Under the pieces are notes generated by a model, which made no database searches, had not been told where the DNA came from, and saw only the letters and a list, made by a program, of their open reading frames with translations. 64,000 nucleotides of DNA from Antedon mediterranea (Eukaryota; Echinodermata; Crinoidea; Comatulida; Antedonidae). Positions 22,000 through 33,344 of the stretch are shown in pieces (the stretch's first letter is position 1; every line of letters begins with the position of its first letter). The DNA is taken from contig NC_092672.1 in NCBI RefSeq assembly GCF_964355755.1, positions 19,650,501-19,714,500 on the forward strand. Reading direction: 5' to 3'. Both the position numbers and the translations under genes were made by a program.

Positions 22000-23672
22000 A
22001 ATAAAGAAGACCTATTGAAACAATGTTTTTAGATCTTGAACTATGTCTTAATAGACCAAAGGAATACAAGTACTCTAATATAGGTCACGTACCTGACAAG
22101 ATTTCAAGTACGTAAATGACAAAATATTTATATATGTGTGGGTATTTTTGTATCTGCTTCAATCTTAAATAAAAAATAATGCCTTTCAAAAAGGCAGTGC
22201 TCCAATTTTGGACGTGGAATAGAACTAATAGACAGTGTAATACTACTGGTTGCTTGAACATGATCAGTCAACAGCCTAGACTCTTCTCAAGTGTGTGGTT
22301 ACTCAATCTCTGTAACAAAAATAAATGCGCAAAACCGAATTGCAGAATTCAATTGTATATACTGATGCCACATACAGTGCCGTACTGTAGTATATTTTTT
22401 TAATGTCATATCACCCACAATGTGCATGTGATTTAAGTTGTGTACTCACAAAACCATACCACATACTGTATTATAACAAAACAATTATCAGCTGCTATCT
22501 ATACTAGTGTGTGTGACTGATCAACAAGCCTCTGAAAACCTAAAACAGAATGGTTCCTTTCTCCCCATTCATCACCAAAATAAAAGATATTTTTACTAGC
22601 CATACAGATGCCTCCAATCAGTCAATCACATTCAATATTAGAATGTAGCTTGACTCATTTATGCTATATTGTGATGAAACTGCAATAAGTAATTGACTTT
22701 CTTTTGTCTTTTTTTTATATATATATACAGTCAGTCATGTCAATGATAGAGATACATTGTCCAAGATGAGTCTTAGCAATTTGTGCGGCTATGGTGGCTA
22801 TGGTTAGTGTTAGCGCTTGTGGTGTACCCAAAGTTTTACATGGGACATATGTGTAAATAATAACACATTGTATATTAATTAGGGTTAGGGTTAGGGAATA
22901 TACTTGAATGTTAACATTCATAATTGCGCTACATAAAAAAATCTTTTTTTTTATTGTATTTTTGTTTGTCTATTTTCTTTTAAATCTCAATGCGAGTCAC
23001 AAGTATATTCATATAATGTTAAGGTAAATTGGTTTCAATCTTGCAAACATAAATGATTATTATTACATTATTTCTGAATTTAGTAAATGATTTGGCTTTT
23101 GATTTGTATGCACTTAATTTAGGACAGACTAACTTTTTTCGACATCCTGCACAGAAGCCTTACAAATTTGTAGTAATTTAGACTTACAAATGTTGATTGA
23201 TGGCCATATCATCTTTTTTTGATAGTTGACAGACTTGCTAAACAGAACAAAAGGTGCGGAGATAGGATAATTTACTGTATAACAGCAATTATTTTTTACC
23301 CCCGGTGTGTCATTTTTCAATAATGGTTGCCCAGGTATGGGACCTTTTTTTCTAAGTATCACTATATCTATAAACATTAAATATTTTGTATGAGAACTTA
23401 TGGCGAAATTACTTTTATTTTGTTTGTGGATATAATTTTTTTTTTTAATAATTTATATATAACTTTGACCTATTTACCAAAAGAACATAGTTCATACTTT
23501 GATACACCACCTGATTATGCAAATTATGTACTGCATTCTCTTGATTGGCATAGATAAAGTCCCTGAAATACTATATTGCTATAATAACTGTTTTCCAAAG
23601 CTTGAGAATGTACTTAACGCTTTTATTTATTAAAACTCATCAGAAACATTAAATTGTATTTGATGTTTTTGT
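22000..23672. other. intergenic, with a diverged repeat and a short TTAGGG run
   Basis: No gene recognised. Positions 22190-22420 resemble the repeat at 20600-20870. Three TTAGGG units occur at 22879-22896. Near 23545 the words TTGATTGGCATA and CTATATTGCT resemble part of the 78-bp satellite unit and may be its single-copy ancestor. Confidence 0.5.
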
Positions 23673-25676
23673 AAACAAGCCCTATAGGACTAATATTGTC
23701 TTGATTGGCATACAATAAAATTACACTATACTGCTGTCATAGTACTTGGCTAACAAGCCCTATAGGACTAATATTGTCTTGATTGGCATACAATAAAATT
23801 ACACTATACTGCTGTCATAGTACTTGGCTAACAAGCCCTATAGGACTAATATTGTCTTCATTGGCATACAATAAAATTACACTATACTGCTGTCATAGTA
23901 CTTGGCTAACAAGCCCTATAGGACTAATATTGTATTGATTGACATACAATAAAATTACACTATACTGCTGTCATAGTACTTGGCTAACAAGCCCTATAGG
24001 ACTAATATTGTCTTGATTGACATACAATAAAATTACACTATACTGCTGTCATAGTACTTGGCTAACAAGCCCTATAGGACTAATATTGTCTTGATTGACA
24101 TACAATAAAATTACACTATACTGCTGTCATAGTACTTGGCTAACAAGCCCTATAGGACTAATATTGTCTTGATTGACATACAATAAAATTACACTATACT
24201 GCTGTCATAGTACTTGGCTAACAAGCCCTATAGGACTAATATTGTCTTGATTGACATACAATAAAATTACACTATACTGCTGTCATAGTACTTGGCTAAC
24301 AAGCCCTATAGGACTAATATTGTCTTCATTGGCATACAATAAAATTACACTATACTGCTGTCATTGGCTAACAAGCACTATAGGACTAATATTGTCTTGA
24401 TTGGAATACAATAAAATTACACTATACTGCTGTCATAGTACTTGGCTAACAAGCCCTATAGGACTAATATTGTCTTGATTGACAAACAATAAAATTACAC
24501 TATACTGCTGTCATAGTACTTGGCTAACAAGCCCTATAGGACTAATATTGTCTTGATTGACATACAATAAAATTACACTATACTGCTGTCATAGTACTTG
24601 GCTAACAAGCCCTATAGGACTAATATTGTATTGATTGACATACAATAAAATTACACTATACTGCTGTCATAGTACTTGGCTAACAAGCCCTATAGGACTA
24701 ATATTGTCTTGATTGACATACAATAAAATTACACTATACTGCTGTCATAGTACTTGGCTAACAAGCCCTATAGGACTAATATTGTCTTGATTGACATACA
24801 ATAAAATTACACTATACTGCTGTCATAGTACTTGGCTAACAAGCCCTATAGGACTAATATTGTATTGATTGGCATACAATAACATTACACTATATTGCTG
24901 TCAAAGTACTTGGCTAACAAGCCCTATAGGACTAATATTGTCTTGATTGACATACAATAAAATTACACTATACTGCTGTCATAGTACTTGGCTAACAAGC
25001 CATATAGGACTAATATTGTCTTGATTGACATACAATAAAATTACACTATACTGCTGTCACAGTACTTGGCTAACAAGCCCTATAGGACTAATATTGTATT
25101 GATTGGCATACAATAACATTACACTATATTGCTGTCAAAGTACTTGGCTAACAAGCCCTATAGGACTAATATTGTATTGATTGACATACAATAAAATTAC
25201 ACTATACTGCTGTCATAGTACTTGGCGAACAAGCCCTATAGGACTAATATTGTCTTGATTGACATACAATAAAATTACACTATACTGCTGTCATAGTACT
25301 TGGCTAACAAGCCCTATAGGACTAATATTGTCTTGATTGACATACAATAAAATTACACTATACTGCTGTCACAGTACTTGGCTAACAAGCCCTATAGGAC
25401 TAATATTGTATTGATTGGCATACAATAACATTACACTATATTGCTGTCAAAGTACTTGGCTAACAAGCCCTATAGGACTAATATTGTCTTCATTGACATA
25501 CAATAAAATTACACTATACTGCTGTCACAGTACTTGGCTAACAAGCCCTATAGGACTAATATTGTATTGATTGGCATACAATAAAATTACACTATACTGC
25601 TGTCATAGTACTTGGCTAACAAGCCCTATAGGACTAATATTGTATTGATTGACATACAATAAAATTACACTATACT
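23673..25676. repeat. 78-bp satellite, block 1 (about 26 copies)
   Basis: Head-to-tail copies of a 78-bp unit containing CTTGGCTAACAAGCCCTATA and ending TACTGCTGTCATAGTA. Variants alternate between TTGTCTTGATTG and TTGTATTGATTG, and between GGCATAC and GACATAC. The block ends inside a unit where a LINE 3' end is joined. Confidence 0.97.
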
Positions 25677-26240
25677 ATTTATTATTTATTTTTTATTTTT
25701 TCGGTATATAAAAATATATTACAAAACGACAGTTAAGGACTGAAATGAAATGTATTACAAAAGGCTAAAAATTAGTTAAAATTGCTATAAAAATAGAAAC
25801 ATCTAATTAAAATTAGATATCGTACCATAAAATTAAAAACATACATGAATAAAGAACATTAAAACATTCACTTATTACATATCCAAAAAAAAAAAAAAAA
25901 AAAAAAAGAGCTAGTGGTGCCTATTAATTATATCCACCATGGTGGGAACTGGAGACGACCTAAGTCTGCTGGTTTTACAATGAGGTACTTCTAGAAAGCG
26001 GTTGAATCTGACAGACCGAGCTGGCTTATGAAGAGGGGGAAGTATTTCTCTAAACAGCTCGGATTTTAATAAGCCTTCCCCGAAAGACAACACAAGTTTG
26101 TTTCGTCTCTCAACAAGAGTAGGTAAACCAGTAACAGACAATGCATGATCATAGCACAAATAGTTGTTACCTAGCATGATACGCAATGCTCTCTTTTGAA
26201 CCTTTTCAATAGATATGGAAAGCCAAACCCGCCAAAAATA
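25677..26240 (-). mobile_element. 5'-truncated LINE, C-terminal reverse transcriptase and 3' tail
   Basis: On the minus strand the frame carries IEKVQKRALRIMLGNNY, LSVTGLPTLVERRNKLVLSF and KTSRLRSSPVPTMVDIIN, the usual end of a non-LTR reverse transcriptase. It runs to a stop at about 25911. A T-run follows (an A24 run on the plus strand near 25887), then an A/T-rich tail that meets the satellite at 25676. The 5' side loses similarity near 26235. Confidence 0.8.
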
Positions 26241-26330
26241 CATAAAACATACCATCCACCAATAATTAATTCGTACAAAAATCAAAACATCCAATATTAT
26301 CTCATGCAGTTCAATGAAAACTTAAACCAT

Positions 26331-28148
26331 TCACCTAGTATCTACACCATCCAATACAATGTGTGACCATCTACCACTAGCCCAAACGACAATACGCCGA
26401 ACAAACTACCCATAACACAAACCATCTAAAGAATGTTGAGCCCAGGCAGCAATAATTGAATTAATCTAACGTTAATACAAGTATATATTAGCCAACTCAT
26501 TTATCAACATTTCATGTAGTTCATGAACATTTCAAACAAAGCATCTTAATTATAGTTCATCGAATTCTAATTCTAATACATTGCCTGTTTTATACACCGT
26601 TCGTCTGTTCAACAGTTTAAACAACTGTTTTGCACACGATACGCCCGTTCGTGAGTTCAAACCATGATATTTGAAGCATCGACTTTCCAAATGGCGATTT
26701 TTCGCACCGAACGTATTTTCTTGAGTTAAAGTGGTTGCATTTCAATCACTTACTTTCGATTGGCCAGTATTACACACCGTTCGCTTGTTCGTGATTTCAA
26801 ACCATGATATTTGAAGCATCGACTTTCCAAACGGCGATTTTTCGCACCGAACGTATTTTCTTGAGTTAAAGTGGTTGCATTTCAATCACCTACTTTCGAT
26901 TGGCCAGTATTACACACCGTTCGCTTGTTCGTGATTTCATGTGATAACATTTCATTCAACAACTTTTCAAACGTTAGTTTTTGGCTCTGCTTACGTATAT
27001 GTTAGTTGATATACTATTTTTTAATTTTCATACTTTCCATAGTCAGTTTTGTACATCATTCGCATTTACGCATGTAAAGTGTAGATATTCCTCTCGACAA
27101 GTTTTAAACGGTAGTTGTTCGCACATTTATTGTTTTATTGTTAAATTGTAACTGTTGGCGCCGATTTAATATTGAGGGGCGGGGGTGAATGTCAACTTTA
27201 CGACTGTATGACACTTACTTAGGCCTAGGCCAAAAATATTCACCTAGTATCTACACCATCCAATACAATGTGTGACCATCTACCACTAGCCCAAACGACA
27301 ATACGCCGAACAAACTACCCATAACACAAACCATCTAAAGAATGTTGAGCCCAGGCAGCAATAATTGAATTAATCTAACGTTAATACAAGTATATATTAG
27401 CCAACTCATTTATCAACATTTCATGTAGTTCATGAACATTTCAAACAAAGCATCTTAATTATAGTTCATCGAATTCTAATTCTAATACATTGCCTGTTTT
27501 ATACACCGTTCGTCTGTTCAACAGTTTAAACAACTGTTTTGCACACGATACGCCCGTTCGTGAGTTCAAACCATGATATTTGAAGCATCGACTTTCCAAA
27601 CGGCGATTTTTCGCACCGAACGTATTTTCTTGAGTTAAAGTGGTTGCATTTCAATCACTTACTTTCGATTGGCCAGTATTACACACCGTTCGCTTGTTCG
27701 TGATTTCAAAGCATGATATTTGAAGCATCGACTTTCCAAACGGCGATTTTTCGCACCGAACGTATTTTCTTGAGTTAAAGTGGTTGCATTTCAATCAACT
27801 ACTTTCGATTGGCCAGTATTACACACCGTTCGCTTGTTCGTGATTTCATGTGATAACATTTCATTCAACAACTTTTCAAACGTTAGTTTTTGGCTCTGCT
27901 TACGTATATGTTAGTTGATATACTATTTTTTAATTTTCATACTTTCCATAGTCAGTTTTGTACATCATTCGCATTTACGTATGTAAAGTGTAGATATTCC
28001 ACTCGACAAGTTTTAAACGGTAGTTGTTCGCACATTTATTGTTTTATTGTTAAATTGTAACTGTTGGCGCCGATTTAATATTGAGGGGCGGGGGGTGAAT
28101 GTCAACTTTACGACTGTATGACACTTACTTAGGCCTAGGCCTACGTTA
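26331..28148. repeat. 909-bp direct tandem duplication, two nearly identical copies
   Basis: The sequence from CACCTAGTATCTACACC to GACACTTACTTAGGCCTAGG occurs at about 26331-27239 and again from 27240, with only scattered single-base differences. Each copy contains its own internal duplication of about 170 bp (around GAAGCATCGACTTTCCAAA). No coding frame. It might be sequence carried by a Helitron whose 3' end lies at 28653, but this is inference. Confidence 0.9.
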
Positions 28149-28393
28149 CACACACAGGGAGATGTAAACTAATTTATAAATTTATTTTACATCTCCCTGG
28201 TTACACACATTATCAAAAACTTAAATAATGAGAAAAAAAACAGAATGAAATAATATAATTTAGCTTGTGGGCCTGTTACAATTTTACGCCCCACAACTAG
28301 GCCCAGGGTAACACCCACCTCACCCGCCTAGTGGGAGATGTAAAATAAATTTATAAATTAGTTTACATCTCCCTGTGTGTGTAACGTAGGCCT
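28137..28393. mobile_element. 257-bp palindromic MITE with 61-bp perfect arms
   Basis: Bases 28137-28197, starting AGGCCTACGTTACACACACA, are exactly the reverse complement of 28333-28393. Each arm also contains an internal GGGAGATGTAAA...TTTACATCTCCC palindrome, so the element can form a branched hairpin. The 135-base loop is non-coding. Confidence 0.85.
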
Positions 28394-28653
28394 AAATTTA
28401 ACATCCCTCGAATAAGCACCTCCCTCAAATGACCTCCGCCTCCCCAAAGGGCCCTACCAAACAATAAAAACTATACTTTAAAATGTTATTAATCATCTAA
28501 AACACTGTGAAACAAAGTAGTTTAGTTTTACGAATGTCAAGCATTTTCAATAATGGTAACCGACAGAAAACGTATAAGGAGAACATTATCATTCCGAGAA
28601 CCATCGTCTACACTTCCTAGAGGGGGAGCGAGCGAAGCGAGCTCACCCTCTAG
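28394..28653 (+). mobile_element. Helitron 3' end fragment
   Basis: This segment matches the 3' 250 bases of the two complete Helitrons at 29921 and 31651, including the terminal hairpin CTAGAGGG...CCCTCTAG and the CTAG end. It abuts TACAATAAA of the satellite exactly as they do. Its 5' end is missing or replaced by the LINE, 909-bp repeats and palindrome to the left. Confidence 0.85.
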
Positions 28654-29920
28654 TACAATAAAATTACACTATACTGCTGTCATAGTACTTGGCTAACAAG
28701 CCCTATAGGACTAATATTGTCTTGATTGGCATACAATAAAATTACACTATACTGCTGTCATAGTACTTGGCTAACAAGCCCTATAGGACTAATATTGTCT
28801 TGATTGGCATACAATAAAATTACACTATACTGCTGTCATAGTACTTGGCTAACAAGCCCTATAGGACTAATATTGTCTTGATTGGCATACAATAAAATTA
28901 CACTATACTGCTGTAATAGTACTTGGCTAACAAACCCTATAGGACTAATTATTGTCTTGATTGACATACAATAAAATTACACTATACTGCTGTCATAGTA
29001 CTTGGCTAACAAGCCCTAGGCTAACAAGCCCTATAGGACTAATATTGTATTGATTGGCATACAATAAAATTACACTATACTGCTGTCATAGTACTTGGCT
29101 AACAAGCCCTATAGGACTAATATTGTATTGATTGGCATACAATAAAATTACACTATACTGCTGTCATATTACTTGGCTAACAAGCCCTATAGGACTAATA
29201 TTGTCTTGATTGACATACAATAAAATTACACTATACTGCTGTCATAGTACTTGGCTAACAAGCCCTATAGGACTAATATTATTGTCTTGATTGGCATACA
29301 ATAAAATTACACTATACTGCTGTCATAGTACTTGGCTAACAAGCCCTATAGGACTAATATTGTCTTGATTGACATACAATAAAATTACACTATACTGCTG
29401 TCATAGTACTTGGCTAACAAGCCCTATAGGACTAATATTGTATTGATTGACATACAATAAAATTACACTATACTGCTGTCATAGTACTTGGCTAACAAGC
29501 CCTATAGGACTAATATTGTATTGATTGACATACAATAAAATTACACTATACTGCTGTCATAGTACTTGGCTAACAAGCCCTATAGGACTAATATTGTCTT
29601 GATTGACATACAATAAAATTACACTATACTGCTGTCATAGTACTTGGCTAACAAGCCCTATAGGACTAATATTGTATTGATTGGCATACAATAAAATTAC
29701 ACTATACTGCTGTCATATTACTTGGCTAACAAGCCCTATAGGACTAATATTGTCTTGATTGACATACAATAAAATTACACTATACTGCTGTCATAGTACT
29801 TGGCTAACAAGCCCTATAGGACTAATATTGTCTTGATTGGCATACAATAAAATTACACTATACTGCTGTCATAGTACTTGGCTAACAAGCCCTATAGGAC
29901 TAATATTGTCTTGATTGACA
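28654..29920. repeat. 78-bp satellite, block 2 (about 16 copies)
   Basis: Same unit as block 1, with small variants such as a partial duplication CCCTAGGCTAACAAGCCC near 29015. It is bounded by a Helitron 3' end on the left and a Helitron 5' end on the right, both at the same phase of the unit. Confidence 0.97.
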
Positions 29921-31260
29921 TCTATATATAAATTATGGTTAATTCTGACATAGGCGAGCACAATGCAAAAACTTCTCTACAAATCTCCGCCTTGGATACC
30001 TACCTTATCTATCCGATATGTACCGCGAAACGTAGATTTGATAACATTAGTGTGCACGCCGACGCTATTGTTCCATATTTATATCTTAGGAAGATATTAT
30101 AAAGAGTTTTTTAACAACATTTATGATTTCAACATTGGATTTTCCTCTCAATTTCAATTCTTCCCGGTCAAAGTAATTTCCGGGTTTAAGATAAGTTCAC
30201 CTTAGTTTCAAATATTTCCTCTCTTTTATACACAAGGGAGCAGTTAAAATAATAGATTTGACCCTAAAGGTGACTGGAAACAGGCACTTTCCATCAATCA
30301 ATACAGTGTCCCTTTGGAAGATGAAAAAAAAATTGGCCATTAATCATAGCCATTTCAGTTTTTTGTTTATTTTAAAACATACCACACGTGTGTGAAGGTA
30401 CAGTAGTTAAATAATAGGAATTATACTGCAAATTAATAAAGATCAAATTAAATATACGCCATAAAGAATCAGAATATATTGTGGGGAATAGTATTATAAA
30501 ATTACATAGGGAGATTTGATAAGACATTTTTCGAGTGAAATCCCGATAGCTGAGTTTTATTGAGTAAGCTTGCAGGAATAACTGTAGGCTATCTTCCTGT
30601 GTCCCGTTAGGACCGAGATGTCTGCCCATGTTGCAAGCCGTAATGTCTTCTTTCTTGGGCCCACTCTGTCATGGCAGTTAGTTTCAAAAGATGATTAAAT
30701 TAAATAATGTATTAATAATTATTAGGATGGTATTCATTTGAATAAACGCCTCTCCAATAAAACATCACTTTGAATAATAACCCCCCCCCCCCCCCCCCCA
30801 CCCCACAACCCACAACCCAACTATCTAATAAACGTCCATCCACATATTTATAATAACACAATTATACTATTTGTAGTAGAATTCACCGCACTGTTATCTG
30901 CAATTTACCAAGCATTTGTTATTCTTTTTTACCACTTTTCATATCTATGAGAGGATTTCATTTGATTATAAATGTTACCATATTATTAGAACTAAAAAAT
31001 TTAACATATATCCCTCGAATAAGCACCTCCCTCAAATGACCTCCGCCTCCCCAAAGGGCCCTACCAAACAATAAAAACTATACTTTAAAATGTTATTAAT
31101 CATCTAAAACACTGTGAAACAAAGTAGTTTAGTTTTACGAATGTCAAGCATTTTCAATAATGGTAACCGACAGAAAATGTATAAGGAGAACATTATCATT
31201 CCGAGAACCATCGTCTACACTTCCTAGAGGGGGAGCGAGCGAAGCGAGCTCACCCTCTAG
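29921..31260 (+). mobile_element. non-autonomous Helitron, 1340 bp
   Basis: The element starts TCTATATATAAATTATGG and ends CACCCTCTAG. It is inserted between A and T of the satellite (GACA / TACAAT) with no duplication and has no terminal inverted repeats. TC at the 5' end, CTRR at the 3' end and A-T insertion are the Helitron hallmarks. A hairpin involving CTAGAGGG and CCCTCTAG lies at the 3' end. There is a C-run near 30781. Only short frames without known domains occur, and no Rep/helicase. Confidence 0.85.
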
Positions 31261-31650
31261 TACAATAAAATTACACTATACTGCTGTCATAGTACTTGGC
31301 TAACAAGCCCTATAGGACTAATATTGTATTGATTGACATACAATAAAATTACACTATACTGCTGTCATTGTACTTGGCTAACAAGCCCTATAGGACTAAT
31401 ATTGTCTTGATTGACATACAATAAAATTACACAATACTGCTGTCATAGTACTTGGCTAACAAGCCCTATAGGACTAATATTGTATTGATTGACATACAAT
31501 AAAATTACACTATACTGCTGTCATAGTACTTGGCTAACAAGCTCTATAGGACTAATATTGTCTTGATTGGCATACAATAAAATTACACTATACTGCTGTC
31601 ATAGTACTTGGCTAACAAGCCCTATAGGACTAATATTGTCTTGATTGGCA
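31261..31650. repeat. 78-bp satellite, block 3 (exactly five units)
   Basis: 390 bases, that is 5 x 78, separate two Helitrons inserted at the same position of the unit. Confidence 0.97.
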
Positions 31651-32906
31651 TCTATATATAAATTATGGTTAATTCTGACATAGGCGAGCACAATGCAAAA
31701 ACTTCGGTACAAATCTCCGCCTTGGATACCTACCTTATCTATCCGAGATGTACCGCGAAACGTAGATTTGATAACATTAGTGTTCACGCCGACGCTATTG
31801 TTCCATATTTATATCTTAGGAAGATATTATAAAGAGTTTTTTAACAACATTTATGATTTCAACATTAGATTTTCCTCTCAATTTCAATTCTTCCCGGTCA
31901 AAGTAATTTCCGGGTTTAAGATAAGTTCACCTTGCAACGACCTGGTTTCAAATATTTTCTCTCTTTTAAACACAAGGGAGCAGTTAAAATAATAGATTTG
32001 ACCCTAAAGGTGACTGGAAACAGGCACTTTCCATCAATCAATACAGTGTCCCTTTGGAAGACAGTAGTTAAATAATAGGAATTATACTGCAAATTAATAA
32101 AGATCAAATTAAATATACGCCATAAAGAATCAGAATATATTGTGGGGAATAGTATTATAAAATTACATAGGCAGATTTGATGATAAGACATTTTTCGAGT
32201 GAAATCCCGATAGCTAAGTTTTATTGAGTAAGCTTGCAGGAATAACTGTAGGCTATCTTCCTGTGTCCCATTAGGACCAAGATGTCTGCCCATGTTGCAA
32301 GCCGTAATGTCTTCTTTCTTGGGCCCACTCTGTCACGGCAGTTAGTTTCAAAAGATGATTAAATCAAATAATTAATTAATAATTATTAGGATGGTATTCA
32401 TTTGAATAAACGCCTCTCCAATAAAACATCACTTTGAATAATAAACCCCCCCCCCCCCAACCCAACTATCTAATAAACGTCCATCCACATATTTATAATA
32501 ACACAATTATACTATTTGTAGTAGAATTCACCGCACTGTTATCTACAATTTACCAAGCATTTGTTATTCTCTTTTAGCACTTTTCATATCTATTAGAGGA
32601 TTTTATTTGATTATAAATGTTACCATATTATTAAAACTAAAAAATTGAACATATATCCCTCGGATAAAGCACCTCCCTCAAATGACCTCCGCCTCCCCAA
32701 AGGGCCCTACCAAACAATAAAAACTATACTTTAAAATGTTATTAATCATCTAAAACACTGTGAAACAAAGTAGTTTAGTTTTAGGAATGTCAATCATTTT
32801 CAATAATGGTAACCGACAGAAAACGTATAAGGAGAACATTATCATTCCGAGAACCATCGTCTACACTTCCTAGAGGGGGAGCGAGCGAAGCCAGCTCACC
32901 CTCTAG
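31651..32906 (+). mobile_element. non-autonomous Helitron, 1256 bp, second complete copy
   Basis: Same ends and same A-T insertion phase as the copy at 29921. It lacks an internal stretch of about 79 bases present there (following TTTGGAAG) and has a shorter C-run, plus scattered substitutions. The copies are therefore related but not identical, as expected for separate insertions or an old duplication. Confidence 0.85.
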
Positions 32907-33045
32907 TACAATAAAATTACACTATACTGCTGTCATAGTACTTGGCTAACAAGCCCTATAGGACTAATATTGTATTGATTGACATACAATAAAATTACAA
33001 TATACTGCTGTCATAGTACTTGGCTAACAAGCCCTATAGGACTAA
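32907..33045. repeat. 78-bp satellite, block 4
   Basis: Just under two units between the Helitron 3' end and the left LTR. It ends in CTAA, which is repeated after the right LTR. Confidence 0.95.
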
Positions 33046-33241
33046 TGTAATATTCTTTAAATACATGAGAGACGTTTCTAGTAACACAATGCTTTTATTC
33101 TTTAGTTATTCGACATCATTGTTATCACAATCATTCGTGAGGTCTTCTATACTGAAGCCATGTTTTAGAGGTCTGTTGCCTTATGGGTATCCTACATACT
33201 ATAGAGGGCGACATCATAATATATGGTGCCATCATATAACA
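33046..33241 (-). repeat. 3' LTR (left in the window)
   Basis: 196 bp, no difference seen from 37520-37715. It follows the polypurine tract in transcriptional order. Confidence 0.95.
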
Positions 33242-33253
33242 TCCCTCTTCTTT
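33242..33253 (-). promoter_or_regulatory. polypurine tract of the LTR element
   Basis: On the minus strand AAAGAAGAGGGA directly precedes the 3' LTR, the expected place and composition for plus-strand priming. Confidence 0.8.
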
Positions 33254-33344
33254 AATTACTCATAATGGTGTACAAATATAATTAAACTGTGGGTCTCATT
33301 TATCAATCATATTACAATCATAATAAAACAATTATAAGTTTTAT

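Noticed and set aside
22879-22896. Telomere remnant or chromosome fusion point
   Set aside because: Only three TTAGGG units; too short to argue anything beyond chance.
29963-32293. Small frames in the Helitrons, present in both copies
   Set aside because: Repeated only because the elements are copies; no domain, no Rep or helicase, and the frames differ in length between copies.
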